Source: Enterococcus sp. BWR-S5
Lineage (GTDB): Bacteria; Bacillota; Bacilli; Lactobacillales; Enterococcaceae
Reading direction: 5' to 3'
DNA: 64,000 nt
NCBI RefSeq assembly: GCF_016745255.1
Contig: NZ_JADOEQ010000004.1
Coordinates: forward strand, 1-64,000
The notes beneath the pieces are model-generated. The model saw only the letters and a list, made by a program, of their open reading frames with translations, was not told the DNA's origin and searched no databases. Shown here one piece after another: positions 1-7,905 of this stretch. The position numbers and the translations under genes were made by a program. Numbering within the stretch: the stretch's first letter is position 1; each line of letters opens with the position of its first letter.

Positions 1-35
1 CGTTCGTCCTGAGCCAGGATCAAACTCTCATAAAA
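1..35 (-). rRNA. 16S ribosomal RNA, 5' end (partial)
   Basis: Read on the minus strand, the first bases are the universal 16S start, AGAGTTTGATCCTGGCTCAG followed by GACGAACG. The gene runs off the left edge, so only about 35 nt are present. The mature 5' end is approximate. Three promoters lie upstream (to the right). Confidence 0.97.
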
Positions 36-207
36 AGTTTAAACTTGACAGTCTTGCGACTGTTACGCTCAATTTGTTTGCTAGCATATTGCTTGCTTGT
101 TAAATCATGTTGTTGTCTTGAATGAATCAAGACATACTACACATTTGGTTTGTCTTACTTTGTTCAGTTTTCAAAGGTCTACTTGTTTACCTTGCAGCAA
201 CTTTTAT
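36..207 (-). other. 16S rRNA leader with boxA-like antitermination element
   Basis: This is the transcribed spacer between the promoter-proximal start near 200 and mature 16S. On the minus strand it holds CTTTGAAAACTGAACAAAG at about 160-178, which resembles the boxA region of Bacillus and Enterococcus rrn leaders. The small ORFs read here on the other strand have no ribosome binding site and are not genes. Confidence 0.6.
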
Positions 208-236
208 ATCATATCAAAGTTCTGATTTGATGTCAA
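208..236 (-). promoter_or_regulatory. rrn promoter, proximal
   Basis: On the minus strand a consensus -35 TTGACA (231-236) and a -10 TATGAT (208-213) are separated by exactly 17 bp. This is the promoter closest to 16S. Confidence 0.85.
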
Positions 237-306
237 CTCTTTTTTTGAAGAAGTTGAAGTTTTTTTCTGCTTGGCTGTTGTCGTTTTGTTTCATAACAAC
301 TTTTAT

Positions 307-335
307 ATCTTATCAACAATCTTGTTATTTGTCAA
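307..335 (-). promoter_or_regulatory. rrn promoter, middle
   Basis: Minus-strand -35 TTGACA (330-335) and -10 TAAGAT (307-312) with a 17 bp spacer. It lies 99 bp upstream of the proximal promoter. Confidence 0.8.
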
Positions 336-431
336 CAACTTTTTTATTGATAAAATAAGTTTTTTCTTTCACTCAGCTGTTATTCTATTGTGCTGTTTAA
401 AAGATGTTGCCGTGTCTCAGCGACATGTAAT

Positions 432-460
432 AATATACCAAGATTATCATCTCAGGTCAA
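432..460 (-). promoter_or_regulatory. rrn promoter, distal
   Basis: Minus-strand -35 TTGACC (455-460) and -10 TATATT (432-437) with a 17 bp spacer. The bases just before the -35 (AAAAAGAG) are the same as those before the proximal promoter, which suggests promoter duplication. Confidence 0.7.
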
Positions 461-491
461 CTCTTTTTTTATATTTTTTTCGATTATTTTT

Positions 492-1001
492 TTACTGGTT
501 TATTCGATAAGAAAATAGCTCAAATTGCCCTCCTTTACTTTCTTTTACTGAACCTTGATTTATGAAGTCATTCTTACTATATAAAGTAATAAGACTGGGA
601 TTACTTGAAATGCAATCTAGCCTTAATTCATAAGCTGATTTAGCAAACTGCTCTTTTATCGTTGTTAATATCTCACTGCCATAGCCTTTTCCTCTATATT
701 TGGGATGAACAATCAAGCGGTGAATATAATAGGCTTTGCCAGAGAAACCGACCTCTTTCCATAATTCTTCATCCCAGGCTGACGGCGTTTCCCAAATTGC
801 TGCCATTCCAACGACTTCATGCTTCTTACTAAATAGATAGACATCTCCCTTTTGAACAGCGCCCAATAGATTGTGTTTATCCGTTCCCTCCAGCACATCA
901 CCCCATTGGCTGCTTCCTCTTTCTTTTAGCCACAGTGCCGTATCTTTCAACAATCCCATGACAATATCATTATCTGCTTGAACTGCCTGCTTAATTTCCA
1001 T
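492..1001 (-). CDS. GNAT family N-acetyltransferase
   Basis: A 169-residue single-domain acetyltransferase of the Gcn5-related (GNAT) fold. The acetyl-CoA-binding segment is visible in the middle (YIHRLIVHPKYRGKGYGSEI, with the R/Q-x-x-G-x-G/A type loop RGKGYG). The length is normal for a stand-alone GNAT. The start follows a good ribosome binding site (GGGAGG, 8 nt before ATG). It stands between the rrn promoters and another leftward gene, and nothing in the neighbourhood identifies the acetyl acceptor. The family assignment is firm; the substrate is unknown. Confidence 0.88.
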   Translation of the reverse strand: MEIKQAVQADNDIVMGLLKDTALWLKERGSSQWGDVLEGTDKHNLLGAVQKGDVYLFSKKHEVVGMAAIWETPSAWDEELWKEVGFSGKAYYIHRLIVHPKYRGKGYGSEILTTIKEQFAKSAYELRLDCISSNPSLITLYSKNDFINQGSVKESKGGQFELFSYRINQ

Positions 1002-1089
1002 GCTTCTTAACCTCCCGATTTTATGTATATGATTATAGCAAAAAGAAGCAAGTCGCTCCCTGCTTCTTTACGTTTCCATTTTTAGTTGT

Positions 1090-1452
1090 TTAGAACATTG
1101 GCATGCCCGCCATGTCATAAGTGGACAAGAGTCCTTTCAGACTTGAGGGAGTTTCCCATATGTATGTATCAGTCGTCAACACCGCAGCATCGCCTTCCTC
1201 CATTTCAAATACAAATAAAGGGAGGTCTTCTGTTTCGCTATGTGCATTCGTCAATTCAACTAAGCTGATCGAAGTTACATCTAATTGAATGTTGCTTTTA
1301 AAGAATTGTAAAATACTGGCTAATCCTGTCATCTCTTCTGAAACTTCCGCAACAATAAATTCCGCTTGATTTTCTGTTGGATGAACAAGAAACTTCTTAG
1401 TGCCATCCTGCAAGTTCAACATAATCGTACCGGCCACTCTTTTGTTAGACAA
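1090..1452 (-). CDS. Conserved small protein of unknown function
   Basis: About 120 residues, acidic and soluble, with no signal peptide or membrane segment and no motif I recognise. The open frame can start at GTG 1461, but that codon overlaps the purine-rich site GAGGTGG. TTG at 1450-1452 is correctly spaced behind it (about 6 nt), so I prefer a TTG start (sequence MSNKRVAGTIM). It lies between the GNAT gene and the S1-domain gene on the same strand with short gaps, so co-transcription with the latter is plausible. Confidence 0.65.
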   Translation of the reverse strand: MSNKRVAGTIMLNLQDGTKKFLVHPTENQAEFIVAEVSEEMTGLASILQFFKSNIQLDVTSISLVELTNAHSETEDLPLFVFEMEEGDAAVLTTDTYIWETPSSLKGLLSTYDMAGMPMF

Positions 1453-1526
1453 AACTTCCACCTCAATTGATTTTTGTTTTCATGAATACAGGAAAATTGT
1501 AACACATTTTCTGAAAAAAAACAGTT

Positions 1527-1895
1527 TTATTTCAAACTCAAATCGTCCAGTGCTGTGTCAATCCATTGAGGCAGCTTCTTTTCCAAGCTTGCAAAGCCAA
1601 TTTTCTTATTCTTGTTGGTGAAGTATTTTTTTCTTCTAAATCCATTAGGTTGAGGAATACTTTTTAACGTTCTAAGCGACAGACTGATTTTCTTCGAATA
1701 TTCATCAATATCAATAACTTGCACATCTACTTTATCGCCCACATTTAATATACTGTTGATATTCTTGGTATACCCTACCTGAATCTCAGATACATGGATC
1801 AAGCCTTGTGTATTCTCTCCTAAAGAAACAAATGCACCATAGGGCTGCAGCCCTGTAACTGTTCCTTCTATTATCATTCCTATTTTGTATCTCAT
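1527..1895 (-). CDS. S1 RNA-binding domain protein (YugI/CvfD-like)
   Basis: A 122-residue protein with one S1 domain in the first 75 residues (GMIIEGTVTGLQPYGAFVSL, then GLIHVSEI, then VGDKVDVQVIDID and KKISLSLR), the OB-fold pattern of ribosomal protein S1. The tail after residue 80 is basic. It is the size of general stress protein 13 (YugI) and CvfD proteins of Firmicutes, which bind RNA or ribosomes and act in post-transcriptional regulation. Start ATG follows GGGGAG. The family is clear; assignment to CvfD rather than another single-S1 protein is inferred. Confidence 0.85.
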   Translation of the reverse strand: MRYKIGMIIEGTVTGLQPYGAFVSLGENTQGLIHVSEIQVGYTKNINSILNVGDKVDVQVIDIDEYSKKISLSLRTLKSIPQPNGFRRKKYFTNKNKKIGFASLEKKLPQWIDTALDDLSLK

Positions 1896-2064
1896 CTGCT
1901 CCCCGCCATTCTCTATGTCATCTCATATAAATCATATCATGTCCGCTAATTTATGAATAGATTTTTTATTCGGCTTTTCTGCTCTTTTTCATTTATCTTT
2001 CCCTAAATCTATTCTATACTGCAATATATAGCACTTATCAAATAGACAGCGAAGGAGTAATGAG

Positions 2065-3234
2065 ATGGGTAATTTTGATCATGTATACAATAGAAAACAA
2101 ACAAATTGCGTGAAATGGGACGCAGTTGAACAGATGTACAAAGAAGATGATTTACTTCCATTGTGGGTAGCCGATATGGATTTCAAGGTTCATCAACCTA
2201 TTTTGGATGCCATGTCAGAATATATTGCTCAAGGAATTTTAGGGTATGCGGTAACACCGGATAGTTTATATACGGCTATTCAAGAATGGCAAAAAAGAAA
2301 ACACAATTATATAGTAGAAAAAGAAGCAATCTTATTCAATAGCGGTGTTGTTCCTAGCGTTGCTTTAGCGATACAGGCCTACACTCAGCCAGGTGATTCG
2401 GTTATGATCCATGATCCTGTTTATCATCCATTTGCTAAAGTAATAAAAATGAATCAACGAGAAGTTGTCCGCAGCTCTCTATATGAAGAAGAAGGTAAAT
2501 TTTTGATTGATTTTGAAGAGATGGAAAGACTTTTCCAAGAAAATCAGGTAAAACTGTTTATTCTCTGCAACCCTCACAATCCGGGCGGACGAGTTTGGGA
2601 AAAGGAAGAACTTATTCAAATCGGACAGCTATGCAAAAAATACAACGTCCTTGTTATCAGTGATGAGATTCACCAAGACTTAGTCTTCTCACCAAATACT
2701 TTCACGACGTTTACTAATGCAGACCCTTCCTTTAAAGATTTTTCGATTATTATGACAGCGGCGACAAAGACATTTAATTTAGCCGGTATCAAAAATTCAA
2801 TGATTTTCATTCATGATGCTGCATTAAGAAGAAAGTTTGTTGCGGTTCAGGAAATGAATCAGCAAAATGAAATCAACACACTGGGCTTAATCGGAACCGA
2901 AGCAGCCTATAATTATGGGGACGAATGGCTTGATGAGCTACTGATATATTTGCAGAATAATATTGAAGCTGTAACAAGCTTCCTAAACGAGAAACTGCCA
3001 CTGGTTAAAATGATGAAGCCGGAAGGGACTTATTTAATCTGGCTTGATTTTTCTAAGTACGGATTATCAGATAAACAGTTGGAAAATAACTTCCTTCATA
3101 AAGGAAAAATTGTGATGAATACAGGTATTTCCTTCGGCCCATCAGGCAGCCAGCATATGCGCTTAAATATTGCCTGCCCTCGCGAAACCTTACTTGAAGG
3201 TCTTAACAGAATACAAGCTGCTCTTGAGAGCTAA
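2065..3234 (+). CDS. MalY/PatB-type pyridoxal-phosphate C-S lyase (cystathionine beta-lyase-like aminotransferase)
   Basis: A 389-residue fold-type I PLP enzyme. Visible features are the N-terminal LPLWVADMDF typical of MalY/PatB, the NPHNPGGR substrate/cofactor loop, SDEIHQDL, and the PLP-lysine segment TAATKTFNLAGIKNS. Members cleave cystathionine or cysteine-type C-S bonds, and some also act as aminotransferases or regulators. The gene is alone on the plus strand with its own upstream region and ends at a strong hairpin shared with the opposing cyclophilin gene. The start follows GAAGGAG. Confidence 0.9.
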   Translation: MGNFDHVYNRKQTNCVKWDAVEQMYKEDDLLPLWVADMDFKVHQPILDAMSEYIAQGILGYAVTPDSLYTAIQEWQKRKHNYIVEKEAILFNSGVVPSVALAIQAYTQPGDSVMIHDPVYHPFAKVIKMNQREVVRSSLYEEEGKFLIDFEEMERLFQENQVKLFILCNPHNPGGRVWEKEELIQIGQLCKKYNVLVISDEIHQDLVFSPNTFTTFTNADPSFKDFSIIMTAATKTFNLAGIKNSMIFIHDAALRRKFVAVQEMNQQNEINTLGLIGTEAAYNYGDEWLDELLIYLQNNIEAVTSFLNEKLPLVKMMKPEGTYLIWLDFSKYGLSDKQLENNFLHKGKIVMNTGISFGPSGSQHMRLNIACPRETLLEGLNRIQAALES

Positions 3235-3270
3235 AAAAAGCACCTTTCCAGTAAGTGGAAAGGTGCTTTT
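3234..3270. terminator. Bidirectional terminator between malY-like and cyclophilin genes
   Basis: Stem AAAAGCACCTTTCCA / TGGAAAGGTGCTTTT with a 5-nt loop, flanked by A and T runs, so it serves both converging genes. Confidence 0.9.
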
Positions 3271-3281
3271 ATCTTTTAAAA

Positions 3282-3869
3282 TTATTCTGTGATTTCTACG
3301 CCATCGATGACAACATCAAATGTTGGTCGATCTTGTGCATCACGCTGTACGCCGGCAATCTCATCAACGACTGACAGACCTTCGATGACATGACCGAAGA
3401 CAGTATGACGGAAATCAAGCCAAGGTGTTCCGCCGCCTTTATAGGCTTCAATAATTTCTGCAGGAAATCCGGCACCTTCCAACTGTCCCAACATGTTAGC
3501 AGGTACGTCCAGCTTATTCACGATAAAGAACTGACTGCCATTTGTGTTAGGTCCGGCATTGGCCATTGACAGAGCACCACGAAGATTGAAGACATCTTTT
3601 GAAAACTCATCTTCAAACTTTTCTCCATAAATGCTTTCTCCACCCATACCAGTTCCGGTTGGATCGCCTCCTTGAATCATGAAATCAGGAATTACACGGT
3701 GAAAAATCACACCATCATAATAGCCTTTTTTCGCAAGTTCAACAAAATTCTGAACAGTTTTTGGTGCCTGCTCCGGGAAAAGTTGAACTTTGATATCGCC
3801 TCGGTTTGTTTTAATTATTGCTTTGGGTCCTTTTACTTCTTCTAAGTTTAACTGTGGAAATTCACTCAC
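3282..3869 (-). CDS. Cyclophilin-type peptidyl-prolyl cis-trans isomerase
   Basis: A cytoplasmic cyclophilin of about 195 residues that catalyses proline isomerisation in protein folding. Visible motifs are [19 protein letters not shown] (active-site Arg and Phe region), the NGSQFFI segment, and [12 protein letters not shown] near the C-terminus. The frame is open to an ATG at 3908, but the ribosome binding site AAGGAGG sits just before GTG at 3867-3869. I take GTG as the start (V-S-E-F-P-Q). There is no signal peptide, unlike the exported PrsA/PpiA foldases. Confidence 0.92.
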   Translation of the reverse strand: MSEFPQLNLEEVKGPKAIIKTNRGDIKVQLFPEQAPKTVQNFVELAKKGYYDGVIFHRVIPDFMIQGGDPTGTGMGGESIYGEKFEDEFSKDVFNLRGALSMANAGPNTNGSQFFIVNKLDVPANMLGQLEGAGFPAEIIEAYKGGGTPWLDFRHTVFGHVIEGLSVVDEIAGVQRDAQDRPTFDVVIDGVEITE

Positions 3870-4081
3870 AAATAGTTCCTCCTTAACAATCGTTACTTTA
3901 TTTATCATACCGAATAATGAAAGAAAATGCTATTTTCTTTTCTTAGATTCTCTAAAACTTTTGTTTCTTCACAAACTATCGCTTGCTTTTTTCAGCTACA
4001 AATGCTATTTTGTGAAAAATGCTTGCTTTTTACTTTTTAGTTTATCTAATAGATTTATAGAAGAAATTTGGAGGAAATGAA

Positions 4082-5098
4082 ATGCCGCATACAAATGAAT
4101 TATATGACATAACGATAATTGGCGGTGGGCCTGTAGGGCTTTTTGCCGCCTTTTACGCAGGAATGCGAAAGGCGAAAACGAAAATTATCGATAGTCTGCC
4201 TCAATTAGGCGGACAGCTTGCTACACTTTATCCTGAGAAATTTATCTACGATGCTCCTGGATATCCTGCTATTAAGGCAGCCGACTTGGTTGCAAACCTT
4301 GAAGAGCAATTGGCTTCGTTCAATCACGATATCCTTTTAGAGGAGGAAGTAATTAACCTTACGAAAAAAGAAGACTACTTAGTATTGGAAACAAACAAAG
4401 GTACCCATTATTCAAAAGCTGTCATTTTCGCTATTGGAAATGGTTCATTTCAGCCTCGGCGCTTAACGCTTGATGGCGCAGAGCAGTTTGAAGATAAAAA
4501 TATTCACTACTTCGTAAAAGATATGCAGGATTTTGCAGATAAAAAAGTTGTTATTGCTGGTGGAGGGGATTCCGCAATTGACTGGGCACTTATGCTTGAA
4601 CAAGTAGCCGCGGAGGTTTCCATTATTCATCGCAGACCGGAATTTCGCGGACACGAGCACAGTGTGGAAAAGCTAAAAGAATCAACGGTTCAGGTGCTTA
4701 CACCTTTCATGATTGAACAGCTTCATGTTGTAAATGAGGCATTTGAAGGAGTTCAGATTAAGCATACGAAAGAAGAAGAACGTCAGTTAATACAGGCAGA
4801 CTCCTTAATCGTAAACTACGGCTTCACGTCTTCCCTCAGTCACCTGAAGGATTGGGGGCTGGAGGTTTCACGCCATTCCATCATTGTTGACTCAGATATG
4901 TCGACAAATATTCCCGGGGTCTATGCGATTGGTGATATCTCTGTTTATAAAGGAAAAGTCAAATTGATTGCTACCGGATTTGGTGAAGCACCGACTGCAG
5001 TGAATAACGCACTTCACTTTGTTCAACCCGACATCCGTACACAACCAATGCATAGTACAAGCCTTTTTGAGAAAGCAGCACCGCAACAAGTATTGTAA
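4082..5098 (+). CDS. Ferredoxin/flavodoxin-NADP+ reductase, thioredoxin-reductase-like (YumC type)
   Basis: A 338-residue flavoprotein with an N-terminal FAD site GGGPVGLFAAFYAG, a second dinucleotide site VIAGGGDSAIDWALML around residue 160, and a C-terminal FAD motif GDISVYKGKVKLIATGFGEA. The redox-active CxxC of thioredoxin reductase is missing, which separates it from TrxB and fits the TrxR-like ferredoxin reductases. It transfers electrons from NADPH to ferredoxin or flavodoxin. The start follows GGAGG; an out-of-frame ATG lies 5 nt upstream. A convergent yuzB-like gene follows across a shared terminator. Confidence 0.92.
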   Translation: MPHTNELYDITIIGGGPVGLFAAFYAGMRKAKTKIIDSLPQLGGQLATLYPEKFIYDAPGYPAIKAADLVANLEEQLASFNHDILLEEEVINLTKKEDYLVLETNKGTHYSKAVIFAIGNGSFQPRRLTLDGAEQFEDKNIHYFVKDMQDFADKKVVIAGGGDSAIDWALMLEQVAAEVSIIHRRPEFRGHEHSVEKLKESTVQVLTPFMIEQLHVVNEAFEGVQIKHTKEEERQLIQADSLIVNYGFTSSLSHLKDWGLEVSRHSIIVDSDMSTNIPGVYAIGDISVYKGKVKLIATGFGEAPTAVNNALHFVQPDIRTQPMHSTSLFEKAAPQQVL

Positions 5099-5102
5099 AA
5101 AT

Positions 5103-5148
5103 AAAAAGATAGTCTGAAGCATCTTTTCGCTTCAGACTATCTTTTTTT
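5103..5148. terminator. Bidirectional terminator
   Basis: An 18-bp perfect stem (AAAAAGATAGTCTGAAGC with its complement) and an 8-nt loop between the converging reductase and yuzB-like genes, with A and T runs on the two sides. Confidence 0.93.
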
Positions 5149-5390
5149 TATAGCATCTCGTTCTGCCAGCGATTTATCGCTACTTTAACCTTAGCAATCA
5201 GCTCTTCCGGTGTCGCCCCTGTTATTCGCTCACCTTCAACTAGTGCGTAAAAGGTTTGCGCGCACAAAGCACATTCATTCATGCACGAATAGGTGACTAA
5301 ATCACCATTTTCCTGTATATATGCATCATCGGAAAGAGCAAAATTCCCTTTTGATAAATTTTGTTCACAGCATTCAATTAAAGGATTCAT
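5148..5390 (-). CDS. YuzB-like DUF1450 protein
   Basis: About 80 residues. The pattern CCEQNL at the N-terminus, then SCMNECALCAQTFYALVEGE and a C-terminal ATPEELIAKV, matches the YuzB/DUF1450 family, small cysteine-containing proteins of unknown function. Starting at ATG 5390 (sequence MNPLIECC) is better than 5420, because AAGGAAG lies at the right distance before it. In Bacillus yuzB also lies close to yumC, so the proximity to the ferredoxin reductase is meaningful and hints at a redox or iron-sulfur role (inference). Confidence 0.82.
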   Translation of the reverse strand: MNPLIECCEQNLSKGNFALSDDAYIQENGDLVTYSCMNECALCAQTFYALVEGERITGATPEELIAKVKVAINRWQNEML

Positions 5391-5472
5391 TTCTTTTCTT
5401 CCTTGCTTTTTCTTATACATTTATTATACCATTGACCTATTATAGTAAAAATTTTGTTTTGGAGGAAATAAT

Positions 5473-5979
5473 ATGGTTATTCAGGGAGATACATTAGAAC
5501 AAACAGCTCGTGCGTTATTGAAACAACGTGGTGTAGAGATTAAGGATATTGCCGAGTTAGTTATGTTTCTGCAAGAAAAATATGTCGATCAGCTTGATAT
5601 GGAGACATGTATTGAAAACGTTGAGGCAGTATTAACGAAAAGAGAAGTCCACAATACGATTATCACCGGCATCCAACTTGATATACTTGCTGAGGAAGGA
5701 AAGCTGCTTCAGCCGCTTCAACAGATATTAAGCGATGATGAAGGCCTATATGGTATTGATGAAATTCTGGCATTATCGATTGTCAATGTCTACGGCTCAA
5801 TCGGTTTTACTAATTATGGCTATATTGATAAAGTAAAACCCGGTATCTTAGCTGAGCTGAATTCCCACGATGGGAAGTCCGTTCATACGTTCTTAGATGA
5901 CATTGTCGGAGCTATTGCAGCCTCAGCAGCCAGCAGACTGGCACATTCTCAACCTGATAAAAGCAGAATCACTCAATAA
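5473..5979 (+). CDS. pgpA: Phosphatidylglycerophosphatase A family protein (PgpA/YutG)
   Basis: A 168-residue member of the PgpA/YutG family, which removes the phosphate from phosphatidylglycerol phosphate in phospholipid synthesis. The signature region is GLYGIDEILALSIVNVYGSIGFTNYGYIDK and the acidic C-terminal FLDDIVGAIAA. Firmicute members are shorter than the Escherichia enzyme, and this length fits. The start follows GGAGG. It is a single-gene unit closed by a terminator at 5997-6036. Confidence 0.85.
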   Translation: MVIQGDTLEQTARALLKQRGVEIKDIAELVMFLQEKYVDQLDMETCIENVEAVLTKREVHNTIITGIQLDILAEEGKLLQPLQQILSDDEGLYGIDEILALSIVNVYGSIGFTNYGYIDKVKPGILAELNSHDGKSVHTFLDDIVGAIAASAASRLAHSQPDKSRITQ

Positions 5980-5996
5980 AAATGGGGTATTAAGCG

Positions 5997-6036
5997 AAAA
6001 ACGATGCCATCCTTAAAGGATACAGCATCGTTTTTC
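5997..6036. terminator. Terminator after pgpA
   Basis: AAAAACGATGC pairs with GCATCGTTTTT, with an inner ATCC/GGAT stem. It may also end the facing lipoprotein gene. Confidence 0.88.
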
Positions 6037-6039
6037 TAT

Positions 6040-6897
6040 TTATCCATTTGTTGATGTAGCCATTTTCACTGCTTGCATAGCATTAAAGTGATGAACCTTG
6101 TAGACCACGTTTTTCTTCTGCCAGATAACAGCATTGGTTTGATAGTCTCCATTTTCTCCAATCTCTAATTGGATATTGCCATCCGGTTCAGGAATTGGCA
6201 GCATATTTTCTTCCAAATATGCGACGACCTCTTTACCAAGAGGAACAGCATCTTCTCCATCTATATTCGATGCTTTAATCGTCACATTCCAATTTCCCTC
6301 CGGCCAAGTCAAGTAGCTGGAACCAGCTGCTCCTTGTGTGTATCCAGTAAGTCCATAGCCAAGGTCTACCGTATTGCCGGCATAGTCTTCGATTTTTCCG
6401 ACTTCATTTTTTGCTTCCTCTTCTGTAGCAAAGGTAATTTTTTCCATAGACGCGATTGGCTTCAGCTCGTTTAATGCTGTATTGTTCACCTGAATTGGTT
6501 GCTCTTCTGCATAATACAAAATATTGAAATTCGCCTGATCACCAGCTGACGTAGTAGCAGCACTAATATAATTCTTCGTTGAGCCAGTTAGAATTGAATT
6601 GGGCAAAGCTTCAGATGGAAACATACTTGTCAATTCATTTAGCACCTGTTCCGCTTGACTCGCTGGTGTCGTTGTAGCGACAGAAGAAGTCGTTGTAGAT
6701 TCTGGTGTCTTAGAACTCTCCACGGTTGTTGATGACACTGGTGTAGAAGTTGATTCCTTCGAGCTGCTGCTGATGACTGTTGTCTCACTGCTACTTTTAG
6801 ATGTTGATTCTGTAGTATTTTCTGAACCATTGTTACATCCTGTAAGCACCCCGATGGTCAGTATTAAAAGTCCCAATGGTATATATTTCTTTTTCAT
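6040..6897 (-). CDS. Ser/Thr-rich lipoprotein of unknown function
   Basis: A 285-residue exported protein. The signal sequence MKKKYIPLGLLILTIGVLTGC ends in the lipobox LTGC, so it should be lipid-anchored at Cys21. Residues about 25-85 are a Ser/Thr-rich linker with repeated SSTT/ESTT words, followed by a compact domain of about 200 residues with alternating strand-like segments that I cannot assign. The start follows AGGAGGG. It is the last gene of a leftward run of envelope proteins (the CPBP gene lies 35 nt upstream). Confidence 0.85.
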   Translation of the reverse strand: MKKKYIPLGLLILTIGVLTGCNNGSENTTESTSKSSSETTVISSSSKESTSTPVSSTTVESSKTPESTTTSSVATTTPASQAEQVLNELTSMFPSEALPNSILTGSTKNYISAATTSAGDQANFNILYYAEEQPIQVNNTALNELKPIASMEKITFATEEEAKNEVGKIEDYAGNTVDLGYGLTGYTQGAAGSSYLTWPEGNWNVTIKASNIDGEDAVPLGKEVVAYLEENMLPIPEPDGNIQLEIGENGDYQTNAVIWQKKNVVYKVHHFNAMQAVKMATSTNG

Positions 6898-6932
6898 GAC
6901 TTTCCCTCCTAAAACCTGTTGATTCTACCTTA

Positions 6933-7676
6933 TTAACTTAGAAATGCAACGGTGAAAATAAGCATATCATATAAATAATGAACAAAATAAGAAATCCATA
7001 AATTTTTTGTTTGGATATACGGCAACGTTAGGATCATCCGACTACCGCCAATCACAAAAATACATTGAAGCCAGTTCCAATCATACGTTGGCAAATGCAG
7101 TAAACCAAATAGGATAGAGGATGCTATCCATCCAATCAGAATCCCCCTTCTTCGTTCCCAGCCAAACTTCACTGTAGAAATATGAAGCACAGCTAAAAAT
7201 GGCAGGATGGCTAAAAATTCCTCACCAAGCAATTGAAATAATTCTTGAAACCGCAGCTGCAAATAGGTAACCCAAGCATCTGGGTCATTCGCAGTTGTCG
7301 CCGTCGGATTATCTGTCAAAGCTCCCCGGAAAAATTCAATGATTCCTCCGATAGCAGAAGCCACGATAATTGCTCCAACCACATAGCCAATAACCAGGAG
7401 AATATCTTTCTGATGAATTTTTCTGAACATTAGCCGCCAGTTCTGTCCGACTGTTAAACGCAAGCCCAATAAAGAAAATACTAATAGAACGATACCACTT
7501 AGCAGCTCATTGATATAAAGTGAAAAAAAAGGAATATACACCTTCGTGAGAAATAAAAAACCAATGAATGGGAATACTAGCATTATTAGCCATTTTCGGC
7601 CGGAGACTTTCTCAGGTTGATTATTGTAAAAAGGAAAATCTTCGTTTTTGTTTTCAAACCGGAAACGGCTATCCAT
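6933..7676 (-). CDS. CPBP family intramembrane protease-like protein
   Basis: A 247-residue polytopic membrane protein of about 6-7 helices. CPBP (Abi/Rce1-like) motifs are recognisable: LGEEFLAI (motif 1 glutamates), FGLLHLP (motif 2 histidine) and FVHYLYD (motif 3). The usual arginine of EExxxR in motif 1 is not present here, so activity is uncertain. Family members process or immunise against prenylated or peptide substrates. The start follows GAGGAGG. It is in the same orientation as the lipoprotein gene and probably co-transcribed with it. Confidence 0.85.
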   Translation of the reverse strand: MDSRFRFENKNEDFPFYNNQPEKVSGRKWLIMLVFPFIGFLFLTKVYIPFFSLYINELLSGIVLLVFSLLGLRLTVGQNWRLMFRKIHQKDILLVIGYVVGAIIVASAIGGIIEFFRGALTDNPTATTANDPDAWVTYLQLRFQELFQLLGEEFLAILPFLAVLHISTVKFGWERRRGILIGWIASSILFGLLHLPTYDWNWLQCIFVIGGSRMILTLPYIQTKNLWISYFVHYLYDMLIFTVAFLS

Positions 7677-7854
7677 ATCCCTTCCTCCTCTTTATTTCTA
7701 TAAATCGCATGGAGTGCTTCTATACAAGAAAATTAATTTCCTCCCTCTAATAGGAACAAACGAAGCCTTTCATTACATGCCGTTCGTATGATTTATCTAC
7801 ATCTGAAGCATAGCACAGAATGATTTTTTTATAAAAAGAAAGGAACTTAATAGG

Positions 7855-7902
7855 AAAAAGGCGCAGCTCCTTCCTTAGCGGAAAAGCGCTGCGCCTTTTT
7901 TA
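7855..7902 (-). terminator. Terminator after arylsulfotransferase-like gene
   Basis: AAAAAGGCGCAGC pairs with GCTGCGCCTTTTT, with an inner CTTAGCGGAAAAGCG loop region. It lies just past the stop of the 7906-9495 gene. Confidence 0.88.
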
Positions 7903-7905
7903 TTT

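Noticed and set aside
122-510. Two plus-strand frames of 78-79 codons in the rrn upstream region
   Set aside because: They run through the rRNA leader and three promoters, are rich in Phe/Leu/Ser from T-rich DNA, and lack ribosome binding sites.
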